Notes under the pieces: model-generated
Seen by the model: only the letters and a program-made list of their open reading frames with translations
What the model was told of the DNA's origin: nothing
Databases searched by the model: none
Part shown: positions 43,206 through 55,518 of the stretch, piece by piece
Position numbering within the stretch: position 1 is the stretch's first letter
How the letters are laid out: every line of letters starts with the position of its first letter
NCBI RefSeq assembly: GCF_014356525.2
Contig: NC_052507.1
Span: forward strand, 45,712,573 to 45,776,572
DNA length: 64,000 bases
From: Nilaparvata lugens
Taxonomy: Eukaryota; Arthropoda; Insecta; Hemiptera; Delphacidae
Direction: 5' to 3'
Position numbers and translations under genes: made by a program

Positions 43206-45236
43206 TATAGAGTTGAAGTACGTCTCCTCTTTATTTTTGCCTTCAAAGTATCCTATGGGATATTCAACTCCCGAGCTGTCAGATTGCTCAGGTATATTTA
43301 AAAAAAAAAGTTGTAATATATCAAAAGGCGTTGAACCACTGATATCCCCAAATTCATTTAACAGTTACTGTGTTGAGTCCGTTGATAGGGTTAAAAGAGA
43401 GATTGTCAAACCTGATATATCAGTAAAAGATTGTATTAATAAAGTTAATGTTAGGCTAAATAGGTGTTTCGAGTGGAGACCTGTCACAATAATTGATGTT
43501 TTAAAGGCAGCAAAACAGTTAAATAACTCTTACAGCTATGATTATTATAACATGTCGAACAATTTTTTGAAAAAAATAATACCTCACATTGTGCAACCAC
43601 TGACCGCATGCATAAACAGAATATTGCAAGAGGGGAAATTCCCTGAGGAACTTAAAATATCAAAGGTGTGCCCTATTTTCAAAAAGGGGTCTAAAGATAA
43701 ACCAGAGAGCTATCGTCCTGTGTCATTGGTGCCTGTTCTTTCTAAACTTATTGAAATAATAATATGTGAGCAAGTTGTTGTATTTTTGGAGGAAAATAAC
43801 TTATTATCAGGAGTTCAGTTCGGCTTTAGAAAAGGCAAAGCAACTGTTGATGCAGTTGAGGGTTTGGTCCGTGACATTTTGCAGGCATTTGAAAATAGGT
43901 CTTATGCACAGGTTACATTCTGTGACTTAAGCAAAGCATTTGACTGCGTCGACCATGGTGACTTGATAGAGAAACTTCATTATTACGGTTTTCGGGGAGT
44001 TTCTCTAACACTATTTGAGTCTTACCTGAAGAATAGAAAGCAGACCGTCTGCGTCAATGGAGAGTGGTCTGATGTAATTTTCCTGAAGTATGGCATACCT
44101 CAAGGATCCGTCCTGGGTCCTCTATTATTCCTTATAAGTATCAATGATTTGCCTCACAATGTTTTGAGCAGAGCAGTATTATATGCGGATGATACTACCT
44201 TTTTGAATGTCTCTAATGATATGGCTAAGCTCTCAAATGTTGTTAATAACTCACTTGATGAAGCAGGAGCCTGGTTCAGAGCAAATGGATATCTTTTAAA
44301 TGCTAATAAGACTGAAAATGTCATATTTAGTCTGAGACCATATGATAATGAATATACTCAACAGGATATTGTAAATAATGTTAAATTTTTAGGGGTACAC
44401 ATTGATCATCAACTGACCTGGGGAAAACACATTGATTATTTAAAAGCTAGGCTTTCAAGAGTCATCTATCTCATTGGACGTCTGAAGCAATGTGTGACTC
44501 CACATAGTGTGAGAATGGCTTACTTTGCGTTTTTTCAGTCCCTTATTAAATACTGTCTTCTTGTATGGGGCAATTCTCCGAGGGTTGCAGAGATATTGAG
44601 GTTGCAAAAGAAAGTTGTTAGAGTTATCAATGCTTCAGGTCCCTTGGATCACTGTAAGCCTATATTTATAAAATTAAATATTAAGACTGTCATCAATCTT
44701 TACATCTTTGAACTTGCTGCTTACTCTTTAAAGAAATTACCAGAAACAACTCTTAATGAACATGTCCACTCACACAGCACACGTAATAGGGGTAAAATGA
44801 ATTTCCAATATTGCAGATTAAGTAAATCACTTAATAGTCACTGTATAATGTACAAAAAGGTTTACAATAGTTTGTTGGGGTCCATTAACAAATATGATAA
44901 TATGACTTTTCTCAATAAATTGGATATTTGGCTGAGTGAAAATCCTTTCTATGACATTAAGGAATTCTTTGAGCATCCACATATAATTATTTAGTGTTAT
45001 GTATTAGAAGTGCTGAAGTGTTGTTTCAATCAATTCTGTTATTCAATTCCAAATTTTATTGTCTGTCCTGGTGTTATTTTTATTGTTTTTTTTATTTTTA
45101 ATGTTTAAATTCTATATATATTATGTTTTTATTCACCTCGGCTTTAGACTAAGTACTCTGCTCCGTTTTCATGACTTTGTCAATACATGTATAATTGTGA
45201 ACGACAATAAAAACATTTGATTTGATTTGATTTGAT
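43190..45236 (+). mobile_element. 5'-truncated Jockey-like LINE with (TTTGA)n tail
   Basis: A second, distinct non-LTR element. It consists of the open RT frame, a 3' UTR with AATAAA at about 45206, and a TTTGA pentamer tail at about 45213-45236. The endonuclease half is absent, as expected from incomplete reverse transcription. It lies downstream of the FHIP stop codon on the same strand, so it may be co-transcribed in the 3' region. No target-site duplication was found. Confidence 0.85.
43213..44994 (+). CDS. Reverse transcriptase of the truncated Jockey-like LINE (intact frame)
   Basis: 593 uninterrupted codons; the first codon is TTG and the frame is simply cut at the element's 5' truncation. 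RT motifs: SYRPVSLVPVLSKLIEIII (about residue 170 on), GFRKGKATVDA, VTFCDLSKAFDCVDHGDLIE, GIPQGSVLGPLLF, and the active site LYADDTTF (about 325). The thumb follows (HQLTWGKHIDYLKARL), then a C-terminal region with YCLLVWGNSP. The absence of stops marks a young insertion. Without the endonuclease it should not mobilise itself. Confidence 0.9.
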   Translation: MKYVSSLFLPSKYPMGYSTPELSDCSGIFKKKSCNISKGVEPLISPNSFNSYCVESVDRVKREIVKPDISVKDCINKVNVRLNRCFEWRPVTIIDVLKAAKQLNNSYSYDYYNMSNNFLKKIIPHIVQPLTACINRILQEGKFPEELKISKVCPIFKKGSKDKPESYRPVSLVPVLSKLIEIIICEQVVVFLEENNLLSGVQFGFRKGKATVDAVEGLVRDILQAFENRSYAQVTFCDLSKAFDCVDHGDLIEKLHYYGFRGVSLTLFESYLKNRKQTVCVNGEWSDVIFLKYGIPQGSVLGPLLFLISINDLPHNVLSRAVLYADDTTFLNVSNDMAKLSNVVNNSLDEAGAWFRANGYLLNANKTENVIFSLRPYDNEYTQQDIVNNVKFLGVHIDHQLTWGKHIDYLKARLSRVIYLIGRLKQCVTPHSVRMAYFAFFQSLIKYCLLVWGNSPRVAEILRLQKKVVRVINASGPLDHCKPIFIKLNIKTVINLYIFELAAYSLKKLPETTLNEHVHSHSTRNRGKMNFQYCRLSKSLNSHCIMYKKVYNSLLGSINKYDNMTFLNKLDIWLSENPFYDIKEFFEHPHIII

Positions 45237-45730
45237 ATCTATGAATTAGAATAACTTTTGAAAGGTTTGAGATATCGATGTGCAGTTTACACCATACTTT
45301 CACTATATTTTCTCTTGAAATCATGTATCATATGACCACCTTCCAGTTTGAAAAAATGAAGTTGGATACAAAATGGCAGTTCAAAAATGGTGGACAAAAT
45401 TTGGGTATGACGGAAAACCTGTTTTTATTATTCTAATAGGATTCCCAATCATACCTATCTTCTAGTTTCTCTTTTAAAAGAAATGTTCAGTTGCTTCCAA
45501 CAACAACTGGAAGCATGACAAATTGAAAACTTGACAAACTGAAAACTTGATGTAATAAAATCTTGAAGAATCGAAAATAGGCCTATAACCATCCTCAGTT
45601 AATTAAGAAACTATATGCAAAATTTCAAGTTAATCAGTCCAGTAGTTGAGACGTGATTATGTGTCAAACATAATTTTCCTATTCTGTATGTGTATAAGCC
45701 AGTTCTTTCCTTTATTATAGTATAGATTAT
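45237..45730. repeat. Dispersed repeat, copy 2, and flank
   Basis: 45525-45730 matches 38150-38370 in the same orientation. Before it, 45237-45480 is AT-rich unique sequence. Confidence 0.7.
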
Positions 45731-45944
45731 TATGTTGCTTTGACCTGTGATCTGTATTGTAACCAGCGCAGAACTCCTCAAGGCTACTCTTAAAATGGGA
45801 TAAACTTAATAACTAAGATGCAATAACCAGGACACAAGCTAAGATAGAAGATAAATCTATTACCCAATATATCTATAAGAATATCATTTGACACTAATCC
45901 CCACGATTTCTGACAAGTTTCAACTAATAAAGATATATATCAAA

Positions 45945-46190
45945 CATAAACTCCATTAAAAATTAAACTAAATTTCATGGAAGATCAAACTAAATTTCAT
46001 TAAAAAAATCAACTTAATTTCATGAAAGATCAAACTAAATTCCATTGAAAAATCAAACTAAATTTTATGAAAGATCAAACTAAATTCCATTAATAAAATC
46101 AAACTAAATTTCATGAAAGATCAAACTAAATTCCATTACATATCAAACTAAATTGTATAAAAAATCAAATTGAATTCCATTATTCTCAAA
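45945..46190. repeat. Minisatellite of ~24-27-base units
   Basis: About nine alternating units of the form AAATCAAACTAAATTTCATG and AAGATCAAACTAAATTCCATT. Unit order alternates between TTTCATGAAAG and TTCCATTAAAA forms, giving a roughly 50-base higher-order period. Confidence 0.85.
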
Positions 46191-46984
46191 TGACTCAGTA
46201 TGTGTCTATTGTGAGCACTACTTAAAAGCAAAAGTTTCCAAAGATTAAAGCAAAACATCAACAACCATCATGACCAAGTTTTCTGTCCCAGGACTCCTCT
46301 TTCTCATCTACTCATGAATATCAAATACATAACGCAAGGAAATTTCAATAATCTGTTTACTATAGTTAGCAAAACTGGGAGTAAGTTAAACTCATAATGA
46401 CAATAAAATACAAATCTAAACAATCTAATCAATAGTTATCAATAGCCCAACATTGCATTACTGTGCAGTCAATAAGTTACAGTACAATCTCAATTAATAA
46501 AACAATTCACATTTCCCATAATACAGAACACATTCAATGAAACAAAACATATTTCCTTCCTTAAGTTACATATGAATCATACTAAAAAAATTGCCATCTC
46601 TCTCACTCTCTCTTTCTCCGTATACAATGGAATTTGAACGTAATAACTTTTTGGGATGAATTTTTGTAATCCTGGTTGATAGCTGGTGAAAAGCTTTTCC
46701 TAAATTTTGAATAATGAATTTTGTAATGAACTGGACAATTGGTCTAATGAATTTCCATAGTTTGTTAAACACTCACCCAAATGCACGATCAGAGTAAAGG
46801 AAACCATAGCACCGTACACAAGCACTGCTCAACTACGTCTGACTACTATTCTCAATCCAACAGGTAAAATAAGTTTTTAAAATGCTAATAATCATGTACA
46901 GTATTGCTGCAGCCTTTACTAAGACAATAGGTGTAATCCAACACCAATTTACAGCGACTGCAATGGAAGAGACGGTGAGAGAGA
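46191..46984. other. AT-rich flank of LINE copy C
   Basis: A 68-codon minus-strand frame (46566-46772) has no recognisable domain. Otherwise nothing supported. Confidence 0.5.
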
Positions 46985-47339
46985 TTGATTGATTGGGTAC
47001 TTTATTCATGTAGATTAAACCAATATATACTGGCTTAAACACGTATATACAATAGCTTACAATACAGCAAAATTATAGATGAATTTACATAATATAGACT
47101 AAGAAAATTATTATTGAACTGTGTAGGCTATGATATGAAAAAAGCGATTTGTGATAACTATAGATAATATTGTTATGCATCTACATAAATTGGCGGAACT
47201 TTGGACATATCAATGTCCATTCTTCGGAAAGAATATTCAAAATATCCTTCCCACTAACTCTCTACCAAAACGTTAATTCCATCAATTCATCTAAGGATTT
47301 ATTTATAAATGGAAATATTGTAAAAGTTTTAATTAATAT

Positions 47340-47520
47340 GAATATTCAAGAGAAAGAAAAACAGAAAATTAATAGAGTAAAATAATTATATAGGTAGATA
47401 AGATCAAATCATTGATTAATAAAATTGAGTATGCTGAGAGTTCAACTTTCAGTAATATACAGTAGTATGCAGTGGATAATTAAATTAACATAAGTTTATA
47501 TTATATATATATATATATAT
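47340..47520. repeat. AT-rich insertion edge with TA microsatellite
   Basis: Sequence absent from copy B's 3' UTR, ending in a TATATA run that hosts the solo LTR. The same microsatellite resumes at 48143-48200. Confidence 0.7.
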
Positions 47521-48139
47521 TGTGACATCACATTTCATAAGCGGGCTGGCATAGCTCGAATTGATAGTAGCGAGCAGCAATATCGATAAGATAAGATGCC
47601 AGCCAGCTATTACTTCGATTCATGCAACTTAATATAATAAAGATTCATTTCAATAATGTGATATTATAAATGTAATTGTCACAAGTTATAGTTTTAATTA
47701 TTATTATATACTCTCTCTCGGAAAGGTGTTCTTCAAATAATCCCTCTACCTCCATGTTTATTATCTAGTCCTCTTACATTGAGAGTTCTCTCTTTTACAA
47801 TTGAGGGTGCTTACCCCCACCTCCATAACTTTCGGGAAGTATTAGCCTACGGCGTTATCTGCTAGAGTAACGGGACTCTCTCCCGGCAACTGAGAAGGAA
47901 CTCCGCCTGTGTTTTCGTCACTCTTCTCCTAGACTCCTCAGGACTCGCAATCGTAAAAGTGTGCGGATAATCAAAATGATTAAACGGTTCAGTGAATACG
48001 CGTGTGAAAGAAGGCTGGCGGACAGAATTGCTCTACCGGAGAATTGCTTTCCGGGGACGAATGCTTAAAATAAAACCGGTGAGTCCGTTCCTTATTGAAA
48101 ATTAGTTAAAAAGGACCCTTAGGTCAATCTAAAATCCTC

Positions 48140-48142
<3 letters not shown>
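47521..48142. mobile_element. Solo LTR, 622 bases
   Basis: Starts TGTGACATCAC and ends ATCCTCACA, so both ends are TG...CA. It is flanked on both sides by ATATAT, which could be a target-site duplication but cannot be told apart from the microsatellite. It is GC-richer than its surroundings, with an AAAATAAA at about 48070 and an inverted GCTGGCAT/ATGCCAGC pair near 47546 and 47598. It is unlike the other LTRs in the window and contains no coding frame. Confidence 0.7.
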
Positions 48143-48203
<61 letters not shown>

Positions 48204-48289
48204 ATTTATTCTATAACAGGTTTACAGGTTTATATTGGTGGGATGGGTGAGGGATGGTTGTCATTTGATTGTTCTAGGGCTGGACAGTT

Positions 48290-51253
48290 TCAGTCATTTG
48301 TTCCAAAAGATGCTTTTTTAAAGTCAGGATGAAGCTCGCTCGGCTCTCGATGGACCTGATAGAAACAGGAAGTGCATTCCATGCATGACAGGCACTGACT
48401 GAAAAGGATTTTGTGAAAATAGTGGTTTAATGGTTGGGTATCCTTAAAGTACTTTCTCCGGTTCTAGTATGTGAAGCATCTATACTCCTACCTTCAGAAA
48501 CAAATTTGAAATCATTTGAAATAGTTCGGATTTCCATATTAATTTCAAGATATCTCTAACAAGCTCGACTATTCGAAAACATCTTTGATCGGGAAGCTTC
48601 AATTTTGAACTGGCAATGTGGGCAGGGGTGATATGATCATGGCGTTGGAGAGAGTAGACAAAACGTAGACAATAATTTTGGCAACGCTGTAGTTTATCAT
48701 TCAGAGTGACTTGCATATATTTTAAGAACAGAATTACAATACTTTGAATGTGGGAAGAAGAGAGATTGAACCAATAATAATTTAATGTTTCTAGGGAGGA
48801 TATCATGCATTTTCTTCAATGCATGCATGGCTGAGAATACCTTTTTACAAGTTTTGTTCACTTGTTCTGACCAGTCAAGAGTATTATTCATAATAATGCC
48901 TAAATTTTTAACTGAGCTACAGTAAGGGATGTCATTACCGTCTACACTAATTTTGTGAATCGATTCAAGGTCAATATTGTTTATAAGACGAGAATATCCA
49001 ATTATAATGGGTTGTGTTTTGATGGGATTAAGCTTAAGGCAATTTTCTTTGTCCATTCCACTATCGAATTGATATCCTAATTCATTATTCCAACTGTTTC
49101 ATTAATTTATGTTATGGGACAGCTCAAATAAATTTGAAGGTCATCTGCATAAATATGGAAGCTGGAGAACTTGATAATGGAAGAAAGGTCATTTAGCATA
49201 CAAAGTGAATAGGAGAGGGCCTAAAATTGAACCTTGTGGTACTCCATGCATAACATTTTTCCAATTTGACTTGTTGTCACCAACAGAAACACATTGTTTC
49301 CTACCTAAGAAATAAGATTTGAACCAAACTAGGGAGTTGTGACTAAAACCAAGAATAGCTAACTTATTTAAAAGAACTTTATGATCAACAGTATCAAATG
49401 CTTTAGAAAAATCAAATAGGGTGAGGATGGTGCATTTTCTTTGGTCCATAGCTGACCTTATATCATCAGTGACACGAAGGAGAGCTGTCTCAGTTGAATG
49501 GTATTTCCTAAAGCCTGCTTGAAAGTTATGAAGCTTTCTATTGTTGTCTAGAAATTTACAACTTGAGCATGAATAAGTCTTTCTAGCACTTTGGACAATG
49601 CAGGTAGAATACTGATTGGTCTGAAATCCTCAACTTTATTGGGAGATTCAACTTTATTTAGAGGGCTAACCAGAGCAAACTTCCAGTTTTCAGGGAAATT
49701 GCCTTCTTCAAGTGACTTGTTGTAATGTATGTAATGGTTGGTAAAACAGCAAATAACATCTTCTTGATAAATTTAATAGGAATTTTGTCTACACCCATAG
49801 CATTACTATGAATACGTTATATTGCTTTGGAAGTGTCTTCTTCTGAGATTGGATGGAAATGAAATTGATCAATAAGTCGTATATCTAAGTTTGTAACCTG
49901 CTCTTCAAGATCATTGATATGATTACCAATTACAATTTCGTCACGTTGGTTGGAATGTGAAACGGAATGATCATTTATATTGTCCAATGGTAAATCAATT
50001 TGGGGATTCAATTTCTGTTTGCCGAGCTCACATTCTTTTATTCCCTGCCAAAGTGATTTAGAGTCTTGTCTATTGTTTGTCATGAACGAATTCAAGTACC
50101 TAATCTTTGAGTTCCGTAATTCCTGTTTGACTCTATTTCTAAAGCTCCTATACTCTGTTCAAACTGTCCAAGTCGAATGTCTTTTTAAATTTTCTATGTG
50201 GTTTGTCTCTACGCCCCATCATCTTAAGTATGTCTTCAGTCATCCACGGTACTCGTCATTTTCTATTAATCCTCCTTGTCACATAAGGTGCATGTTTGCC
50301 ATACAAAGTCAAAGTCCAATTCTTGAAAGTCTTGACAGTCTTGACCATGTCATCAACTGAGGGTATTGCTTCAATTTGATGCCATGGAGTCTGAGCCATA
50401 TCATTCAGGAAGGCGTCTTCATCAAAGTTTTTGAAGACTCTTTAAGTGATAATTTTCTGTTCTGGCTTAGGAATCTTATTGGAAAGTACACAGTAGATCA
50501 AATCATGTCCAGAAATAGCTGGAACTGGGATTTGACCTGTTTGAACAACCTCGTTGGGATCACTAACAATGAGAAGGTCAATGAGTGTGTCTGATTCATT
50601 AGTATGATGAGTTGGATCGAGAGGTAAAATAGTCATGTTTAGGCATTGGAAAATTGTAGTCAGTTGAAAGTAGTCAAAGTTACGATTTGTCATGTTAAAG
50701 TTGGTGTTCATATCCCCCATAACTAGTATACGGTTATAACAAGGCGTAAGAGAAAGCAAGGCCTTTACAAAATCTGTAAAATGACCTATTTTTGGTGGGC
50801 GATAACAGATACCAACGAGTAATTTATCAGAACTGGATAAGGATAATTCAAGTAGCATGAACTCTGGTCTGGAACAATACTCCTGTTTGGATGTGATTAA
50901 AACTTTTTTTTGATACCATCTTTCACATAAACTGCTACACTCCCACAAGCTTTATTTAATCTATCATTTCGGAAGAGATTATATCCAGGTAATGCAACAA
51001 GATTTGATGGAATACTAGGCTTTAAAAATGATTAGGAAATTCCAATTATATTGAAGTCCTGAAAATGGAAGATTGCTCTGAGTTCATCAATATGACAGCT
51101 GCGGGATTGGACGTTTAGGTGAGCAGCTTTGAAAAGTTTTTTGAAAGAGTGGAGATCATTTGATAGAAACAAACCTGCGTCATTATTACTATTATTGAAA
51201 TAAGCATACCTACTTGAGGGCGAGCGAGCTGACGTGTCAGTGAGATGCATCAA
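48290..51253 (-). pseudogene. LINE copy C ORF2, broken
   Basis: Endonuclease pieces lie at 51032-51253 and 50442-50948 (the latter with YRPPKIGHFTDFV, MGDMNTNFNM and GHDLIYCVLS). The reverse transcriptase is at about 49880-49100 with FDFSKAFDTVDHKVLLNKL and GVPQGSILGPLLF, and the C-terminal part at 48480-49056. It is less degraded than copy A, keeping the 72-base RT stretch missing there, but still has multiple stops and shifts. Confidence 0.87.
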
Positions 51254-51519
51254 GGAAGCAGCAGACCAACCTTGAACCTACCTCAGAATGACACATGACG
51301 GGGAAAATGGGGATGAAACTGATAAAACTTAACCTAAATGAAAAAGTCTCTTGACTCGAGTGCATTCTGTATGCCTTGACAGTTCGGCTCCCTTCACTAT
51401 TTAAAAACACTAAATCTAAAATTCACTAAACACAATTAGATGTAGATGTTGTGATCTGTGGAGTTCCAGTGGTGAATAATCTGAATGGTGAATAAGAAGA
51501 AGATTGAGGAAGAACTGTT

Positions 51520-51745
51520 CTAGGTAGTGGAAGATCTAGTCCAAGTGGAGATAGAGTGAAAAGGAATCTAGTTGTGGAAGATCGAGTCAAGTGGAGGTAG
51601 AGCGAGAAGAAATCCAGTAGTGGAAAATCGAGTCAGAGTGGAGATAGTGCGAGAAGGAATCCAGTAGTGGAAGATCGAGACCAAGTGGAGACAGAGAGAG
51701 ATGGAATCCAGTGGTGGAAGATTGAGTCCAAGGTAGAGATAGAGC
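51520..51745. repeat. ~48-base tandem repeat in the LINE inter-ORF spacer
   Basis: Four to five imperfect units containing AGTGGAAGATCGAGTC, AAGTGGAGATAGAG and GAAGGAATCCAGTAG. Only traces remain in copy B (about 5530-5600) and none in copy A. Confidence 0.8.
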
Positions 51746-52620
51746 GAGAAGAGAGAAGAAAAAGCCAGCAGAAAAACGAAAAATCTTTGAAGAAAGTTAT
51801 CAATTGAGAAAAGATTCATAATACAACTGATAATGAATAATATTTTCATAAAATGGGAGAGGAATAGTATGATTTACTGTGAGAAAGAATCGAATATCAA
51901 ATATGGATATTAGTAGAAAGTAATCAGAAAGAAAGAGAAAAGGTAGACAGAGAAATAGAGATAGAAAGAGAAATGAACATCTGAACATGCTGGATAGCTA
52001 GTGGAAAAATCACAAGGAAAATAATGATAATAATAGGGAAGAAGAGTAGAGAAATGAGGAATGTGCACAATTGAGGAGAACTCATGAAACTGAACTATAG
52101 AATAAGAAATAGAACATTGTATTGTGATATTGAATTAATCAAGGAAAGAAGAGGAAAAGAAAAAGAAAGAGAAGAAGGAGAAGACTGAGAAGAATAGAAA
52201 AGAATAATAATCATCATTGCAACAATCACAACAATCCCAACAGTTATAATAAATGTAATAATTGCAACAATATTCTAGTAATCATAATAACTATAAGATG
52301 AAGAAGAGTAATGAGAAAGAAAAATAAGAAGTAGAGGAGACGATTCAGAAAGTGCTAGATTTTTCAGATGAGTTTTAAATAGGATTGAACGGTGAAGTAT
52401 GAAAAATATGATATAGTATTAGAAGTATAATTAACTATTGGGAGTTATAATGATAAAAGTAGCAAATTGAGTAGGTACTATAATATTTTAGTGATGGATG
52501 TCTGAGATATTAATAATATCTAATGTAAAATACCCTTCTGTTCTATTAATAATTATTTACAAATGGCTTCTATTGTTCGAGGTGTGACAATAGTAGATGA
52601 TATCATTATGTACACCCCAT

Positions 52621-54017
52621 TACTGCCTCTCTAAGTCATAACCTCTGTTATTCCTTCTTTAGGCAATAATGGGTTTCCATCTCAAAAAACAATCACATAC
52701 CAGCAAAATTCTAATCAACAAACCCCACTAAAAATTCTAGATACACTCCAGCATCCATTTCAAACGATAATCAATCATATCAAAATTTATAGAACAAACA
52801 CTTTTTTTTTTTAATTTAGAAAAAGACATCAATTACAAAAACTTTAGAGAAATTTTAACCTTCAACTCATTTCAATTAATAATTTGACAAGACGTTTTTA
52901 TTTAATGAAAACATTATTATTCAAGTTAACTTTCACTTATATTGAACATCTCATATATATATGGCGACACAATTCATTAATACTTTCAAATTTTGAAGTT
53001 TTATTATTATAACAAAAGAATTTATACATAACATTAAATTTCAGCATGTTCTAAATTGAACCATTCATTTTTTAAATAATTTCAGAATTTGAAGAATGTA
53101 TAATAAGTACAAACCATTTCAAGATTACAATACAAAGACAATCAAGATGGATAATGGGCAAATAAGTTCCATAAAAAATACAAATAAGAGAAAAAGAAAA
53201 TTGGGTGAATAAATTTCCTAAATAATACAAGGAAGAGAAAGATTAATTAGAGCTTATCCTACATGTCAGTAGTAAACTTTCATAAGGAAGTATATTTAAT
53301 AAAATATACTACTATGGAATTTTGTAGATTCCAAGTATGACTCTAATTTGTTATAACTGTGAGCTATTACTCCCACAAAAACAACTGGTGAAGGAAAAAA
53401 TATTTTGACTATTGTGACTGGGTGGAGAGTTCCTAGATGTATGTAAGGCAATGTGATAGCAGACTCTAGTATCGGACCACAAAAACAAAAGTATGCAAAA
53501 GTTTCTACAAAAATTTGATGTTGCAGTCTTAAGGTTTTTATATCGCAAACAAGTAGGTCAGATAATCGAGTCCAGCCATATGTGGTTCACGCCAACACCT
53601 CTAAAAGAATCACACCTACTTGTCTACCAAAAGTCCAAAGTATTGGACAGCAAAAAAAATATAAAATGCAAAATGGGTTAAAAACCCAGAAGAAAACTAT
53701 AACCTAATTACATATGGCTAATGGCACGATATGCAATGAAAGATGAAAAATGGGACATAATTTGCTCTGAAAAACCTAGTTACCTAATATGATACCTGAC
53801 AAAAAATAGACATAATTAAAATATGTAATACATGATGAAAAAATATACCGCAAGCAAACAATTTTTTACACTACAATAGATAGATTTTAGAAAAGTTAAG
53901 TTTTATCAACAATTTAAAGATTAGGAAAATAAGCTACTATTTTAACTTCCAAAATTATTTCAGAAAAAATACAATTTTAAATGACTATTGACAAGATTGG
54001 TTAAGATATGCATCATA
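52621..54017. repeat. Duplicated block 1, second copy
   Basis: Matches 16221-17618. Continues without interruption into sequence that marks the empty site for the Gypsy array (CATCATA followed by GAAGAAATT). Confidence 0.9.
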
Positions 54018-54184
54018 GAAGAAATTTACTGAACATTACACAAAGACAGGAAAGACTCGAAATTTTAAACGATTAAGAGCCAAGAGAAATAGGCTACAGG
54101 AAAGAAAAAAGACACAATTATGGACTCTTACCATACACTGCATAGCGATTATGCTATTCTGAATCCCGGCATAACACAGGATTC
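54018..54184. other. Sequence lost from the first copy
   Basis: Non-coding bases between block 1 and the gag relic, absent from the first copy where the Gypsy array and a LINE fragment lie instead. Confidence 0.5.
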
Positions 54185-55518
54185 CTAATCATTGTGTGCT
54201 TTCTGATGGTATTTCTTCATCATATATTGATTGACTCTCATAATTTTACCTGTACTTATCTCTTCAAGTTTGAAACACCCTTTATTGAGATCATCTCTTA
54301 CTATGTAAGGTCCACGATATTTAGGACACAGCTTGGCAGAAAACTTCTTCAGCTTGCTCGACAAAATGTAATTTCGAATTACAACTAGATCATCAACCTT
54401 GAATTTCTTAGCAATTTTGAAACGAGAAATATAATACTCAGTAAGATTCTTAGATAAGTTTGGCTTATATTTTCCAAATCTCAAATCATTTCTAGCAGAT
54501 GACTGAATGTTATCTGACCACATTCTAGCAATGAATTTCTCTTTTAATTCTTCAAAGTTTACATCAAAATGGATGAAAATCCACCAATCACAATGAGCAA
54601 AATTTGAATTAAAATTGTTTTCCAAAATACCTTTGATTTTGATCCTGTTTGTGATTTCATTTCTCTCAAGATACTCGGTCAAGTTTACTTAGAAATGCAT
54701 TGGATTATTTTTGTCAATTTGCATTTGGAATTCAAACCTATCAAAATTACTATTGTTACCAGTATAATTACACATCGGTTTTGTTGACATGTTAATTTTA
54801 TTTATGTTTTTCCTAACCTCAGTTATAGCAGCTGTATTTTCTTGTCAATCTATTTTCAAAGAGGATAATACCTTGATTTCCCTGTCTACTTTTTCGTTTA
54901 ATTCTACAACCTCTTTTTCAACATGCTTAATACTTTCATTATTTTCTACATTGATAGCATTTTGTGTCATATTTTGTTGCTCAACTATGATCTTATTTTT
55001 ATTTACTCTCATTAACTTCATCAACCCTATCAGAAACTTGAATGATTTTGTTCTGCATTGATTTTTCTACATCTAACATTGATATTTCAAGATCATTGGT
55101 TTTCTGCTGTAGATTACCTATTTCTTTGTGATTTTTACTTAATGTATCATTTATCTCTTTAATTTTCTGCTTTGTATTAACCTGCTCTAGTCTTATGCTA
55201 GCAAATTCTTGCTTCATATCATCAAACCTAGCACTTTGATCTTGTTTCAAATTATCAATCTTAGCATTTTGCTTATCAAACCTAGCATTTAGCTCATCAA
55301 ATCTAGCATTTTGTCTATCAAACTTTTGTGTTAAGAACGCTATAAGATTTAGATCATTTTTAACTCCTACCATACTTTGTTTTCAGTTAAACGTTTTCAC
55401 TTACAGCTACACTATCGTTTGAGTCATTGTTTAAGGTTAGGTCTAAATCTTGAGATTCTTCATCTAAGTATTGAATGTTTTCACTGAATAAAACTTCATT
55501 ATTTTTATTGTTCTCCAT
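54185..55518 (-). pseudogene. Decayed Gypsy-type gag fused to an integrase C-terminal end (second copy)
   Basis: From ATG 55518 on the minus strand: an acidic N-terminus, a coiled coil at 54999-55373 (FDELNARFDKQNAKIDNLKQ), the capsid-like part (NFNSNFAHCDWWIFIHFD, GKYKPNLSKNLTEYY), and then directly DDLVVIRNYILSSKLKKFSA with PKYRGPYIVRDDLNKG. That last piece is the type of sequence found at the C-terminus of Gypsy Pol. The middle of pol must have been deleted. Frameshifts occur near 55380, 55000 and 54690. The frame ends at 54185. Confidence 0.7.

Larger units (their letters stand above)
46985..52620 (-). mobile_element. LINE copy C (same family as copies A and B)
   Basis: Minus-strand element from its (AATC)n tail (46985-46996) through the 3' UTR (47000-47360, interrupted by the solo LTR region) and ORF2 (51253 to about 48290) to the inter-ORF spacer. 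It stops at 52620 where a deletion joins it to duplicated block 1, so ORF1 and the 5' UTR are gone. It keeps about 830 bases of spacer (51433-52262) that copy A lost. It lies in the position of copy A in the second copy of the duplication. Confidence 0.9.

Noticed and set aside
45945..46190. Possible CRISPR-like array
   Set aside because: Units are adjacent without unique spacers, and the genome is animal.
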